Of a DNA stretch of 64,000 bases, positions 1-8,571 are shown piece by piece. Made by a program: the position numbers and the translations under genes. Numbering within the stretch: the stretch's first letter is position 1; each line of letters opens with the position of its first letter. The notes beneath the pieces are model-generated. The model did no database searches and was not told where the DNA came from. It saw only the letters and a program-made list of their open reading frames with translations. Origin of the DNA: G963668345 sp965206025 (lineage in GTDB: Bacteria; Acidobacteriota; Terriglobia; Bryobacterales; UBA6623); contig CBDBIU010000004.1 in NCBI GenBank assembly GCA_965206025.1, forward strand, positions 1,240,001-1,304,000, read 5' to 3'.

Positions 1-2241
1 CAGAATAAGCCCTTTGACGAGTTCACCGTCGAGCAGCTTGCCGGCGACCTGCTGCCGAACCCAACGCTGGAGCAACGGATCGCCACCGGTTTTAACCGCA
101 ATCACACGACCAGCACCGAGGGTGGAGCGGACCCGGAGGAGTACATCACCAAGTACGTGATCGATCGGGTGAACACGACGGCGACCGTATGGCTGGGGTC
201 AACTCTTGGATGCGCCGAGTGCCACGATCACAAATACGATCCGTTCAAGCAGCGCGAGTATTATCAGTTCTACGATTTCTTCAACAGGCTGCCCGAAAGA
301 GGATTAGTCGCCGACCCGGCCCCGCCCTATATTCGACTGCCGTCGCGCGAGCAAAGCGACGAGCTTGCGCGGCTCAGCAGTGAGATCGAATACGTCGAAT
401 CCAAACGGGCGGCTCTGCTGGAGACCACGAACTTCGCTCTGGACGCGGCACGGAAACAGTGGCAGCAACGGGTGATCGAAGAGGCCGCTACAAAGTCGCT
501 CGTGATCAGCGACTGGTACTCGATTGGCCCCTTTGTCGACGCTTCAAGTTCAGCGGCTTTCGCCACGGAGTTCCCGCCCGAGCGGGAAATCAACCTGGGC
601 AAGAGTTATCGCAGCGGTGAGCTTTTTTGGAGACAGCAGCCTTCCTGGGAAGACAGCGTCTTCCGGCAGCTCGTCGGCGATAATGCGGCAACCTACCTCT
701 ATCGCACGATCCAAGCGGAAGCTCCGCGTGAGCTAACCCTGTTTATCGGCGCCGAGGACCTTAGCCTCGTGACGCTGGCCAACATCAACGGCGGCGAGAA
801 GCTCTGGGTCAACGGCGAGCTGATTCTCTCGGAAGAGTTCCCCGGCTGTACTCCTTCCTTTGGAAAGGAGTTGACAGCCAAGCTCAAGCCCGGCCAAAAC
901 GAGATCCTGCTAAAGATCGTCAACCGCGCCGAACGGTTCACGTTTTACTTTTCAACCGAAATGTCATGGGATGACGAAGCCACGAGGAAGATCAAGAAAA
1001 TCTTCGCATCGTCCCCCGCCGGGTGGACCCGCGAGCAGAGAAGGGAAGTAAAGTGGTATTTCCGCGAGCAGCGCTCACCGGCGATCCGGCAATTGTCCGT
1101 GCAGCTCAAGGGGCTTCGTGAAGCCCTGGCCGAGCTTAACCGCGAGATTCCGGCCATGCGGGTCATGGAGGACATGGAAGACCCGAGGCCCACGCACGTG
1201 CTGGTTCGGGGGGATTATCGCAACCGGGGCGAGCGAGTCAACGCCGGCGTCCCGGCCTTTCTGCCGCCATTGCCGCAAGGGGAGCGGCCCAACCGGCTGA
1301 CGCTGGCCAAATGGCTCGTCGACCCGAATCACCCTCTGGTCAGCCGCGTCGCCGTCAATCGTTTTTGGCAGCTTTTCTTCGGCGTGGGCCTAGTGAAGAC
1401 GACCAACGAATTCGGCTCGCAGGGTGAGTTGCCGTCCCATCCCGAACTGCTGGACTGGTTGGCCACGGAGTTTGTCGAAAGCGGCTGGAACGTCAAGGCG
1501 ACGATCAAGAGGATCGTGATGTCCGCCGCCTATCAACAGTCTTCTCAAGTGAGCGATGATCTGCTCGCCAAAGATCCCCGGAACCGCTTGTTGGCGAGAG
1601 GCCCTCGGCAGCGACTGCCGGCCGAAGTGATCCGGGACAACGCACTGGCCATCAGCGGCTTGCTCGACCGGGAGCGCAAACCCGGCGGGCCGAGCGTTTT
1701 CCCCTACCAGCCGCCCGGCTTGTGGGAGGAAAAAGCGTTCGACTGCCAAGAATCCTACGTCCCCAGTGAGGGAGCGGATCTCTACCGGCGGAGTCTCTAC
1801 ACATTTTGGAAGCGCTCAGTGCCCAATCCTATGTTCGCCACCTTCGACGCGCCGGACCGCGAAGTTTGCATGGTGGAAAGAGAAATCACCGTCACTCCGC
1901 TGCAGGCGTTTGTCACGCTCAATGAAGACACCTACGTTGAGGCAGCCCGCAATTTCGCCGAGCGCATCCTCGGCGAGGGCGGCGATAGCGATCGCGATCG
2001 GATCGACTATGCGTATAAGTTGGCTCTGGCCCGCATGCCGGACGAAAAAGAAGTCGGGGTTCTCCAGGACGTCTACCGCGACATGTTGACGGGCTACCAG
2101 CAGGACCGGGAAGCCGCGCATCAACTGCTTAGCGTAGGGGAGTCCGAGAAAGCGGAAAACCTGGATGCCGTCCGCTTGGCCGCTTGGACCGGCGTGGCGA
2201 GCGTGATCCTCAACCTGGACGAGACGATTACCAAGGAGTAA
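1..2241 (+). CDS. DUF1549/DUF1553 (PSCyt1/PSD1) protein, 5' end outside window
   Basis: The frame is open from base 1, so the start lies left of the window; 746 codons are visible. The first ~100 visible residues are a DUF1549 tail, including a haem-like CAECH motif near visible residue 71 within the stretch LGCAECHDHKYDP. The C-terminal ~330 residues match DUF1553, with the typical NRLTLAKWLVDPNHPLVSR and VAVNRFWQLFFG segments. The family is common in Planctomycetota, Verrucomicrobiota and Acidobacteriota and is nearly always paired with DUF1501, as here. Its biochemical role is unproven; secreted polysaccharide breakdown with electron transfer is often proposed. The middle region (visible residues ~180-330) looks like a carbohydrate-binding-type insertion but I cannot name it. 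The stop is 4 bp before the DUF1501 start, so the two are probably co-translated. Confidence 0.9.
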   Translation, partial: QNKPFDEFTVEQLAGDLLPNPTLEQRIATGFNRNHTTSTEGGADPEEYITKYVIDRVNTTATVWLGSTLGCAECHDHKYDPFKQREYYQFYDFFNRLPERGLVADPAPPYIRLPSREQSDELARLSSEIEYVESKRAALLETTNFALDAARKQWQQRVIEEAATKSLVISDWYSIGPFVDASSSAAFATEFPPEREINLGKSYRSGELFWRQQPSWEDSVFRQLVGDNAATYLYRTIQAEAPRELTLFIGAEDLSLVTLANINGGEKLWVNGELILSEEFPGCTPSFGKELTAKLKPGQNEILLKIVNRAERFTFYFSTEMSWDDEATRKIKKIFASSPAGWTREQRREVKWYFREQRSPAIRQLSVQLKGLREALAELNREIPAMRVMEDMEDPRPTHVLVRGDYRNRGERVNAGVPAFLPPLPQGERPNRLTLAKWLVDPNHPLVSRVAVNRFWQLFFGVGLVKTTNEFGSQGELPSHPELLDWLATEFVESGWNVKATIKRIVMSAAYQQSSQVSDDLLAKDPRNRLLARGPRQRLPAEVIRDNALAISGLLDRERKPGGPSVFPYQPPGLWEEKAFDCQESYVPSEGADLYRRSLYTFWKRSVPNPMFATFDAPDREVCMVEREITVTPLQAFVTLNEDTYVEAARNFAERILGEGGDSDRDRIDYAYKLALARMPDEKEVGVLQDVYRDMLTGYQQDREAAHQLLSVGESEKAENLDAVRLAAWTGVASVILNLDETITKE

Positions 2242-2245
2242 GGCC

Positions 2246-3688
2246 ATGGGTTATCTCGAAGAGTTTACTCGCGACATGACGCGGCGCTATTTCTTCAGCC
2301 GCTCATCGAGGGGGATCGGCGTCATGGCACTGGCGTCTCTGCTCAATAGGGACCTGCTCGCAGGCGCCAAGTCCCCGGTGCAGTCGCGCGGCGTCGTCAA
2401 CCCGCTGCATTTTGCGCCGAAGGCGAAGCGCATTATTTACCTGTTCCAGTCCGGCGCGCCCTCGCAGCTCGATTTGTTTGACCACAAACCCAGACTCGAC
2501 GAGTTGAGCGGCCAACCCATGCCGGAGAGTTTCACCAAGGGGCAGCGAATCGCGCAACTACGCGGTCAAGAGCTGATCTGCATGGGGTCGAAGTTCAAGT
2601 TTCAGCGGCACGGGCAGTCGGGCGCCGAGCTATCGGAGCTTCTTCCCCATACCGCCAAGATCGCCGACGACATCGCCATCATTCGCTCCGTGCATACCGA
2701 CGCCATCAATCATGACCCGGCAGTGACGTTGATCCAGACGGGTGGCCAGCAGCCCGGCAGGCCGACCATGGGATCGTGGCTCTCCTACGGCCTGGGCAGC
2801 GAGAATGACCAGTTGCCGGCCTTCGTCGTGCTCACCTCCGGCGGCAGCACCGGACAGCCGCTGCTGTCGCGCTATTGGGGTAGCGGCTTTTTGCCCAGCA
2901 CGCACCAGGGTGTCGAGTTCCGCTCGACGGGCGACCCGATTCTGTTCGTCTCAAACCCTCCGGGCATCAATGCCAAAACCCGGCGGCGATTGCTCGACGG
3001 CATCCGCGATCTCAACCAGCACAGGCTCGATACGGTCGGCGACCCGGAAATCATGACCCGCATTCGCTCCTATGAGATGGCGTTCCGTATGCAAACCACC
3101 GTGCCCGAATTGACCGACCTCAGCGACGAACCCCCCGAGGTGCTCGATCGCTACGGAGCCGAGCCGGGCAAGGCCTCTTTCGCCGGCAACTGCCTGTTGG
3201 CGCGTAGATTGGCGGAGCGCGACGTCCGCTTCATTCAGCTCTATCACCGCGGCTGGGATCACCACAACAACCTGCCGACCGACATTTCCCGGCAATGCTT
3301 GCAGACCGACCGGGCTTCCGCGGCTCTCATCGGGGATCTCAAGGACCGCGGCATGCTCGATGAAACCTTGGTGGTCTGGGCCGGCGAGTTCGGTCGCACG
3401 CCGATGAACCAAGGAAGCACGGCCGACGGGAACTACGGCCGCGACCACCACATGAAAGCCTTCACGATTTGGATGGCCGGAGGCGGCATCAAGCCCGGCG
3501 TAACCATCGGCGCGACCGACGAGCTAGGCTACAACCCCGTGGAGGAGCCCGTGCATATCAACGATTTTCAGGCCACGATCCTGCGCTGCCTGGGCATCCA
3601 TCACGAGAAACTGACCTACCGCTTTCAGGGCAGAGACTTCCGTCTTACCGACGTGGGCGGCCAGGTGATCGAAAAGGCGTTGGCGTAG
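2246..3688 (+). CDS. DUF1501 domain protein with twin-arginine-like leader
   Basis: 480 residues. The start at 2246 has an AAGGAG ribosome site overlapping the end of the previous gene. The N-terminus carries MTRRYFFSRSSRGIG followed by a hydrophobic stretch, which resembles a Tat signal, so export is likely. The body is DUF1501, a relative of the alkaline phosphatase/sulfatase fold, with the conserved segments FAPKAKRIIYLFQSGAPSQL, FGRTPMNQG and NYGRDHH. DUF1501 proteins sit beside DUF1549/1553 proteins in many genomes and are thought to act together outside the cytoplasm; the substrate is unknown. The alternative start at 2276 would begin directly at the RR motif. Confidence 0.92.
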   Translation: MGYLEEFTRDMTRRYFFSRSSRGIGVMALASLLNRDLLAGAKSPVQSRGVVNPLHFAPKAKRIIYLFQSGAPSQLDLFDHKPRLDELSGQPMPESFTKGQRIAQLRGQELICMGSKFKFQRHGQSGAELSELLPHTAKIADDIAIIRSVHTDAINHDPAVTLIQTGGQQPGRPTMGSWLSYGLGSENDQLPAFVVLTSGGSTGQPLLSRYWGSGFLPSTHQGVEFRSTGDPILFVSNPPGINAKTRRRLLDGIRDLNQHRLDTVGDPEIMTRIRSYEMAFRMQTTVPELTDLSDEPPEVLDRYGAEPGKASFAGNCLLARRLAERDVRFIQLYHRGWDHHNNLPTDISRQCLQTDRASAALIGDLKDRGMLDETLVVWAGEFGRTPMNQGSTADGNYGRDHHMKAFTIWMAGGGIKPGVTIGATDELGYNPVEEPVHINDFQATILRCLGIHHEKLTYRFQGRDFRLTDVGGQVIEKALA

Positions 3689-3796
3689 AGTCGCCTATCG
3701 CGTGGAGCCGCATCTTCCACGGCACCGCCAAACTCGAGCTTCGGCAATTCACGGAAGGAACTCCGGTGCCGTCGGCGAAAGCTGACTTGCGGGCTC

Positions 3797-4453
3797 TCAG
3801 CGCGGCTTGAAACGTGGATAGTGCGTCCGATACCCCAGAAGGCGCGCCGTCGGTCCGATCGCGTGGAACAGGAGCCGCTGGGCCGGCACCGGCGGGTCGG
3901 CCAACCACGAATCATAAACAGGGCTGAAGCGCGACATCTGAAGCAAAGCCTTGGGTGCTTGCCCATTCGCCGGGTCTTCGTCAAAGAAACCGTAAGCCTG
4001 CGCGAGAAAAACGCTGAACGGCTCGGGAATCCCGTACTCCTCAGTCAGCGGGCCGCGCACGACGACCGGTCTGTTCGTCCGGTTGAAAGGCTTGTGCGGC
4101 GTGCCGGGCGAAACAAGAAAGGACTCCGACCGGCCCAACTCCCTGACCTCGCCGTTGACCAGCAGACTCAGCGTTCCCTCGGCGACCATAAATCGCTCCG
4201 AGAAAGACGTGTGGACGTGCTCGGGCGGTCCCGGCGCTTTGGGGCCCATGGTCAACTCGAGCCAGAACAATCCGTCTTCGCGTTGTAGGATGCGCTGCTC
4301 GAACCCCTCTATCTTGCTGGCGAAGACGTACCCGACGGGAGGGTAGTAGGATTCGTCGGGTGCCGGTTCAGGAAAAACGAACCGGTCAAGCACAGCACCG
4401 CCAAGCAGGTAGAGCGCCAACATGGAGACTGAGACCTTCAGGATTCGCTTCAT
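3797..4453 (-). CDS. Membrane-anchored cupin domain protein
   Basis: 218 residues. An N-terminal hydrophobic segment (about residues 5-25) suggests a membrane anchor or signal. Residues ~60-140 form a cupin barrel with the HVHTSFSERF metal-ligand motif and the later GTPHKPFN segment. Function is unspecified; cupins of this kind are often small-molecule dioxygenases or sensors. It starts 9 bp after the stop of the upstream isomerase gene on the same strand, so the two probably form an operon. Confidence 0.8.
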   Translation of the reverse strand: MKRILKVSVSMLALYLLGGAVLDRFVFPEPAPDESYYPPVGYVFASKIEGFEQRILQREDGLFWLELTMGPKAPGPPEHVHTSFSERFMVAEGTLSLLVNGEVRELGRSESFLVSPGTPHKPFNRTNRPVVVRGPLTEEYGIPEPFSVFLAQAYGFFDEDPANGQAPKALLQMSRFSPVYDSWLADPPVPAQRLLFHAIGPTARLLGYRTHYPRFKPR

Positions 4454-4462
4454 CGCCGCCTC

Positions 4463-5431
4463 TTACAGCCAGGGTAGATTTTCTTCCGGCATCGTTTCGA
4501 TTACGAGCGGCTTGAGGAACTCGACGCTCTTGACGATCCCTTCTTTTGAACTCATCACCGGGTCTTCGTGCTCGATGCTCAGCACGCCGTCATAGCCCAC
4601 CAGTCGCAGCTCGCTCAAGAAATCAGACCACCAATCGGCCCCGTGTCCGAACCCCAGCGTGCGGTAGGTCCAAGATCGCTCGGCGACCATAGACATGGGA
4701 CGCAGGTCGAGTCCGCCGTTGACCGCCATCTCGCGCCTGTTGATCTTCGTGTCCTTGGCGTGGACGTGAAAAATGAAGTCCCGGCCCAGCGCGCGAATCA
4801 CGACCATGGGGTCCATCCCCTGGTAGAACAAGTGGCTGGGATCGAGGTTGGCCCCCAGACTCGGCCCGGCGATCTCACGCAGACGAAGCAGGCTGCTCGT
4901 GTTATAGACGGACTGGCCGGGATGCATCTCGATGGCGATTTTGACGCCCCGGTCGGAAGCGAATTGGCCGGCCTGCTTCCAGAACGGCTGCATGGCCTTG
5001 TCCCACTGCCATTCGTAGAGATCCAGATACTCTTTCTGCCAGGGATGGAGCACCCAGTTCGGATACTCGCAGCCATTGGGTTCCCCGGGGCAGCCGCTCA
5101 TCGTGACCACGGTGTCGAGCCCGAGCTTGCCGGCGGCCTCCACCGTTTTGTGGAAGACATCCTGGGCACTCTTGCCGCGTTCCGGGTGCGGATCGAGCAG
5201 ATTGCCGTTGCAGTTTAGGGCGCTCAGCATCAGCCCGCGGCTCTCGATGGCGCCCATGAATTCCTTGCGCGCGCCGGCGTCGTTAACCAGTTTTTCCAAC
5301 TCGCAGTGTTTCCCGTGGGAGAAGTTGCCCGTGCCGATCTCCACGGCCTGAATGCCTTGGCCGGCGACCCAATCCAGAGCTTCCGTGAACGGCATGTCCT
5401 GCAAGCTGTCAGTGATGATTCCGATTTTCAT
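4463..5431 (-). CDS. Sugar phosphate isomerase/epimerase (xylose isomerase-like TIM barrel)
   Basis: 322 residues of the AP endonuclease 2/xylose-isomerase-like family. The metal-binding motifs of the barrel are visible: EMHPG near residue 170, NLDPSHL near 197, HVHAKD near 226 and a closing SIEHED near 290. The family isomerises or epimerises sugars and inositols; the substrate cannot be read from sequence. It is first gene of a probable two-gene operon with the cupin. A second, distinct member of this family lies at 38110-39101. Confidence 0.88.
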   Translation of the reverse strand: MKIGIITDSLQDMPFTEALDWVAGQGIQAVEIGTGNFSHGKHCELEKLVNDAGARKEFMGAIESRGLMLSALNCNGNLLDPHPERGKSAQDVFHKTVEAAGKLGLDTVVTMSGCPGEPNGCEYPNWVLHPWQKEYLDLYEWQWDKAMQPFWKQAGQFASDRGVKIAIEMHPGQSVYNTSSLLRLREIAGPSLGANLDPSHLFYQGMDPMVVIRALGRDFIFHVHAKDTKINRREMAVNGGLDLRPMSMVAERSWTYRTLGFGHGADWWSDFLSELRLVGYDGVLSIEHEDPVMSSKEGIVKSVEFLKPLVIETMPEENLPWL

Positions 5432-5649
5432 TTCTCACCTCGATTCTTCGGCAACCCGTGATTGTATACTCCCGCCCTCCGGGGCTCAAGTTTTTGAAGC
5501 GGCGAGTGTTCCGAGGATAACGATAGGGTAAACGGGGCCGCGGGCGCGAGCCTGCGGTTAAGGCCACGAACGACCTCGTGGATGCGAGAAGCCCGTCGTG
5601 GTCGCGACGACTTGACCATACTCTCACCGTTGCGACTCGCTCGCCGGCG

Positions 5650-7011
5650 CTAATCGCCGGGTGTTCCTTTCAGGCGCAAGGCGTACCAATCGACGCGCCG
5701 GGTGACGTACATGATGGCGGCAAGGATCATGAAAAGCCCCAATGAGCCTATCAATAGGGCATAGTCTTGAATTTGCAGTAGCACGTAGAGGCAGACGTAT
5801 AAGCCCACCAGGACGACGCCAATCAGGATCGCCCGACCTCGCGATCGGAGTATCGCGAAACCATAAAACACCACAAGAGCCACAACGGCCACTGCCGCGA
5901 GCGTATAGGCAACCGGGAAGCCAATATGTTCCGCGAGCGAAAGCTCAAGCAGGTAAAAAATACACATCGCCGCGCCAATCAGTGAATATTGGATGACGTG
6001 CAGGCGAAGCCCGCCGAGCACCTCGAACAGCCAGATCACCGTAAAGGTAAGACCGAGGAACAGTAATTGGTACTTGAGGCTTCGTTCGGTCTGGCGGTAG
6101 GCGTCGACCGGAGACAACAGGTCTACGCCGAACTGCGACGCCGTAACGGCATCCCCGTTGTTCCCCGTGCGCCAGCTTTGAGGATAGTTGCGGCCCAGGT
6201 GGGGGATGCGCCAGGTCGCGGAAAACCCTTCCGGCCCGACACTTCGCTCGACCGGCAACCAGCGGCCCTGGAAACTCGGGTGCGGCCAATCCGCGCTCAG
6301 GCGCACTTCGGTGTTATCGCCCAAAGGGGCGAACCGCAATTGAAGGCTACCGTTGAGGTCGAGTTCGCAGGAGAAACCAAAGGAAGATCCCTCAACTAGG
6401 CCCTCTAGGGAGGCGTGAATCCCGGAGCGCTTCGACTCTCGGCCGCCCGTGCCGGGCTCAAAGTCAATCTGACTTTTTCGCCAGTTCAAGCGCACTTGGT
6501 TTTGGATCGCCCGGGCATCGCTAACCTCGAATACAAGCTGCGCACGGTCCCACAGAATACGCACGGGATCAACGGCGAGGACGGAAAAGTCGGGTCGGTC
6601 GAATTCTCCTTCAATCTCAAGATGAGAGCGATAGACCGGGGTCTCGAAGATACCGCGGTAGAGGACTTCGGTAGCAAGTTTCCCATCGACCTTCAGGGAC
6701 CGCGGGAGGAATGTCGCTCGGTCTTCCAACTCCCGAGTTTGTTTCTTTCCTTCCGCGTTGGTGACCGTCTGCGCGTAGCGGTACGGGACGACGAGGAAGG
6801 GCCCGTATACCTGTTGCGCCTTCCCCCATTTGTCGGTGATCTCGGCCACGGCGCCTTGCCGGGTCTGGCTTCGTTCGGAGACGAGGCCCCAAATCAGCAG
6901 CACCGGTATCTGCAAGAACAGCACCAGGGCGCCGATGAGCAGGGCCTTGACGAATGCGGACGCCCTCAGGCTTTCAAAAAATTTCGATGGGTTGAGTGTG
7001 GAATCTGTCAC
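5650..7011 (-). CDS. creD: CreD family inner membrane protein
   Basis: About 453 residues from the chosen GTG start at 7011, which follows a GGAGGAGGA ribosome site; a longer frame to 7101 exists but would add an unlikely leader. One N-terminal membrane helix (KALLIGALVLFLQIPVLLIW) is followed by a large soluble domain and five to six C-terminal helices, the CreD topology. The soluble part has the family's LPRSLKVDGKL and VPYRY segments. CreD is regulated by the CreBC two-component system in enterobacteria, and its molecular activity is not established. No CreBC is nearby, so regulation here is unknown. Confidence 0.88.
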   Translation of the reverse strand: MTDSTLNPSKFFESLRASAFVKALLIGALVLFLQIPVLLIWGLVSERSQTRQGAVAEITDKWGKAQQVYGPFLVVPYRYAQTVTNAEGKKQTRELEDRATFLPRSLKVDGKLATEVLYRGIFETPVYRSHLEIEGEFDRPDFSVLAVDPVRILWDRAQLVFEVSDARAIQNQVRLNWRKSQIDFEPGTGGRESKRSGIHASLEGLVEGSSFGFSCELDLNGSLQLRFAPLGDNTEVRLSADWPHPSFQGRWLPVERSVGPEGFSATWRIPHLGRNYPQSWRTGNNGDAVTASQFGVDLLSPVDAYRQTERSLKYQLLFLGLTFTVIWLFEVLGGLRLHVIQYSLIGAAMCIFYLLELSLAEHIGFPVAYTLAAVAVVALVVFYGFAILRSRGRAILIGVVLVGLYVCLYVLLQIQDYALLIGSLGLFMILAAIMYVTRRVDWYALRLKGTPGD

Positions 7012-7297
7012 TCCTCCTCCATGGCTCCACGGCTCGATGGACGCGGTCGTCTCGACTCGGTGGACGGGGCGACCCGATACGCGGCTCGACGACGAGGACA
7101 CGACCGGTGAGGGTTATCCGGCGGCGTGACCAAGTATATACGGTTGAGGGGTTATGCAACTGAGCGGCCGCTTGGATCGGCGTCGCGCGCACGCCCCTGA
7201 CCGGTGTGAGAGAACACACAACGAGAAGCCCGAATATCGATCGTGAGTTTATGGAACCAAGCTCTAGGCTGCTCGGGTTCGGCCGATAAGACAATGG

Positions 7298-7612
7298 GTG
7301 ACTCCTCACGCTTCCCATGTAGGGCGCGCCGCGCCGTCGCCGCCCGATCCCAGGCGAATTCAAAACGCCGTCGAGCGCTTGAAGAGACTGCCGGCGTCGC
7401 TTCCCGTGCTTCGCCAGGCGCTCAAGTTGGTCGAGGACCCTCTTTGCTCGTTCCAAGAACTGGATCGAGTTCTCTCCGTCGACCAGTCGCTTACGGCCCT
7501 ATTGCTTCGGCTCTCGAACTCGGCGTTCTATGCCGCGCGGCCGTCCATCACAACGATATCGAGGGCGATCACCGTCGTCGGGCTGGCGAAACTGCATACG
7601 CTGATGCTGTAA
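7298..7612 (+). CDS. HDOD domain protein, N-terminal half (in-frame stop)
   Basis: 104 residues from a GTG start. The sequence LPASLPVLRQALKLVEDPLC and the following SVDQSLTALLLRLSNSAFY are typical of the first half of an HDOD domain, a signalling domain without hydrolase activity. The frame ends at TAA (7610-7612) exactly where the HDOD helix should continue (HTLML then MFLAGLFHRMV). The next codon, ATG at 7613, is in the same frame and continues the domain. Either one base substitution has split the gene or two polypeptides are made by coupled translation. Confidence 0.7.
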   Translation: MTPHASHVGRAAPSPPDPRRIQNAVERLKRLPASLPVLRQALKLVEDPLCSFQELDRVLSVDQSLTALLLRLSNSAFYAARPSITTISRAITVVGLAKLHTLML

Positions 7613-8239
7613 ATGTTTCTTGCGGGACTGTTTCACCGCATGGTGGGCCGTGAACCCCTGGGCGACCAGATCTGGGAGGACTCGGTAGGGGCCGCTGCCG
7701 CCTGCAAATCCGTGGGCGAGTTCTTTCCGGACTTGGATGCCGACGAGCTGCTGGTAGGCGGGCTGCTGCACAATATCGGCGAATTTGTTCTTCTCTCTCA
7801 ATTCCGCGAGGACTACGAAAGGGCCATCTCCCTCACCGACCGCATGCTCCACTACCAAGCCCAAAGGGAGGTTTTCGGTACTGACGCGCGCCAGGCCGGC
7901 CGTTGGCTGCTTGAGGCTTGGAGGCTTCCGAGCCTCCTAGGGGAGGCTGCCGAGCATTGGGAAGATCCGCGGCAGGAAAATCCGCAGCGGGGAGATCCGC
8001 GGCCGCCATCCCTCGATTCTCACGGCCTGATGTTCATCAACCTGATTCATGTGGGCGTGAGTCTGGGCCGCTGTTGGTCACGCCAACCCAGCTTCGACGA
8101 GGCGGTAGCCTCCATCCGACCGGATGCACTCGACGAGCTGTCGCTCGACGAACAGACGCTCCAGGAAGTCTACGATAACTTGTCGGAGCCGACGGCCCAA
8201 GTTCGCTCGATCCGCGACGCGGTCTGCAGCGCCGCCTAG
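7613..8239 (+). CDS. HDOD domain protein, C-terminal half
   Basis: 208 residues, in frame with the preceding half and separated from it only by one TAA codon. It holds the second half of the HDOD domain: the LVGGLLHNIGEFVLLSQF segment corresponds to the HD-like helix, and a later stretch resembles the C-terminal helices of the family. There is no ribosome site of its own beyond the upstream coding sequence, so expression would rely on reinitiation or readthrough. Together the halves give about 312 residues, normal for a stand-alone HDOD protein. Probably a pseudogene or a sequencing artefact; coupled translation is less likely. Confidence 0.65.
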   Translation: MFLAGLFHRMVGREPLGDQIWEDSVGAAAACKSVGEFFPDLDADELLVGGLLHNIGEFVLLSQFREDYERAISLTDRMLHYQAQREVFGTDARQAGRWLLEAWRLPSLLGEAAEHWEDPRQENPQRGDPRPPSLDSHGLMFINLIHVGVSLGRCWSRQPSFDEAVASIRPDALDELSLDEQTLQEVYDNLSEPTAQVRSIRDAVCSAA

Positions 8240-8571
8240 CAGCCCGTGGCGAAAGTCGCGGGGGAGCGAATTGGTGGCAGTCCCCGATTTTTCGCGACCT
8301 ATACTTCCACCACGGGCTGCGAGGGCAGTAGGACCAGGAACCGGAGATCTCGACTCCATGTCGCCACGAATGGCGACGCGGCAGACAAGAATGCGCGCGC
8401 CACGCGGCATGCCTTTGCCACGGCGGCTGAGGTCGCGCGCCACGGATGGAACGCTACGCGCTGTCTGGACGGGCGGCTGTTAGGCCGTCCTAAGCCCGTA
8501 ACATCAGAAAGCGCGGCTTGCGTCTAACCCCATAGGGTTTACCATACGACTAAGTATCACAGGGGGCTGCC
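8239..8571. other. Intergenic region with long inverted repeat
   Basis: No gene is supported between the HDOD stop and putA. An inverted repeat CAGCCCGTGG (8241-8250) and CCACGGGCTG (about 8311-8320), with an inner GTCGCG/CGCGAC pair, could fold into a hairpin after the HDOD gene. A related AGCCCGTGGCGGAAGT string recurs near 31690, so it may be a repeat rather than a terminator. Confidence 0.4.

Noticed and set aside
7613..8239. Independent second HDOD gene
   Set aside because: It lacks the first half of the domain and continues the preceding frame across one stop codon, so it is half of a split gene.
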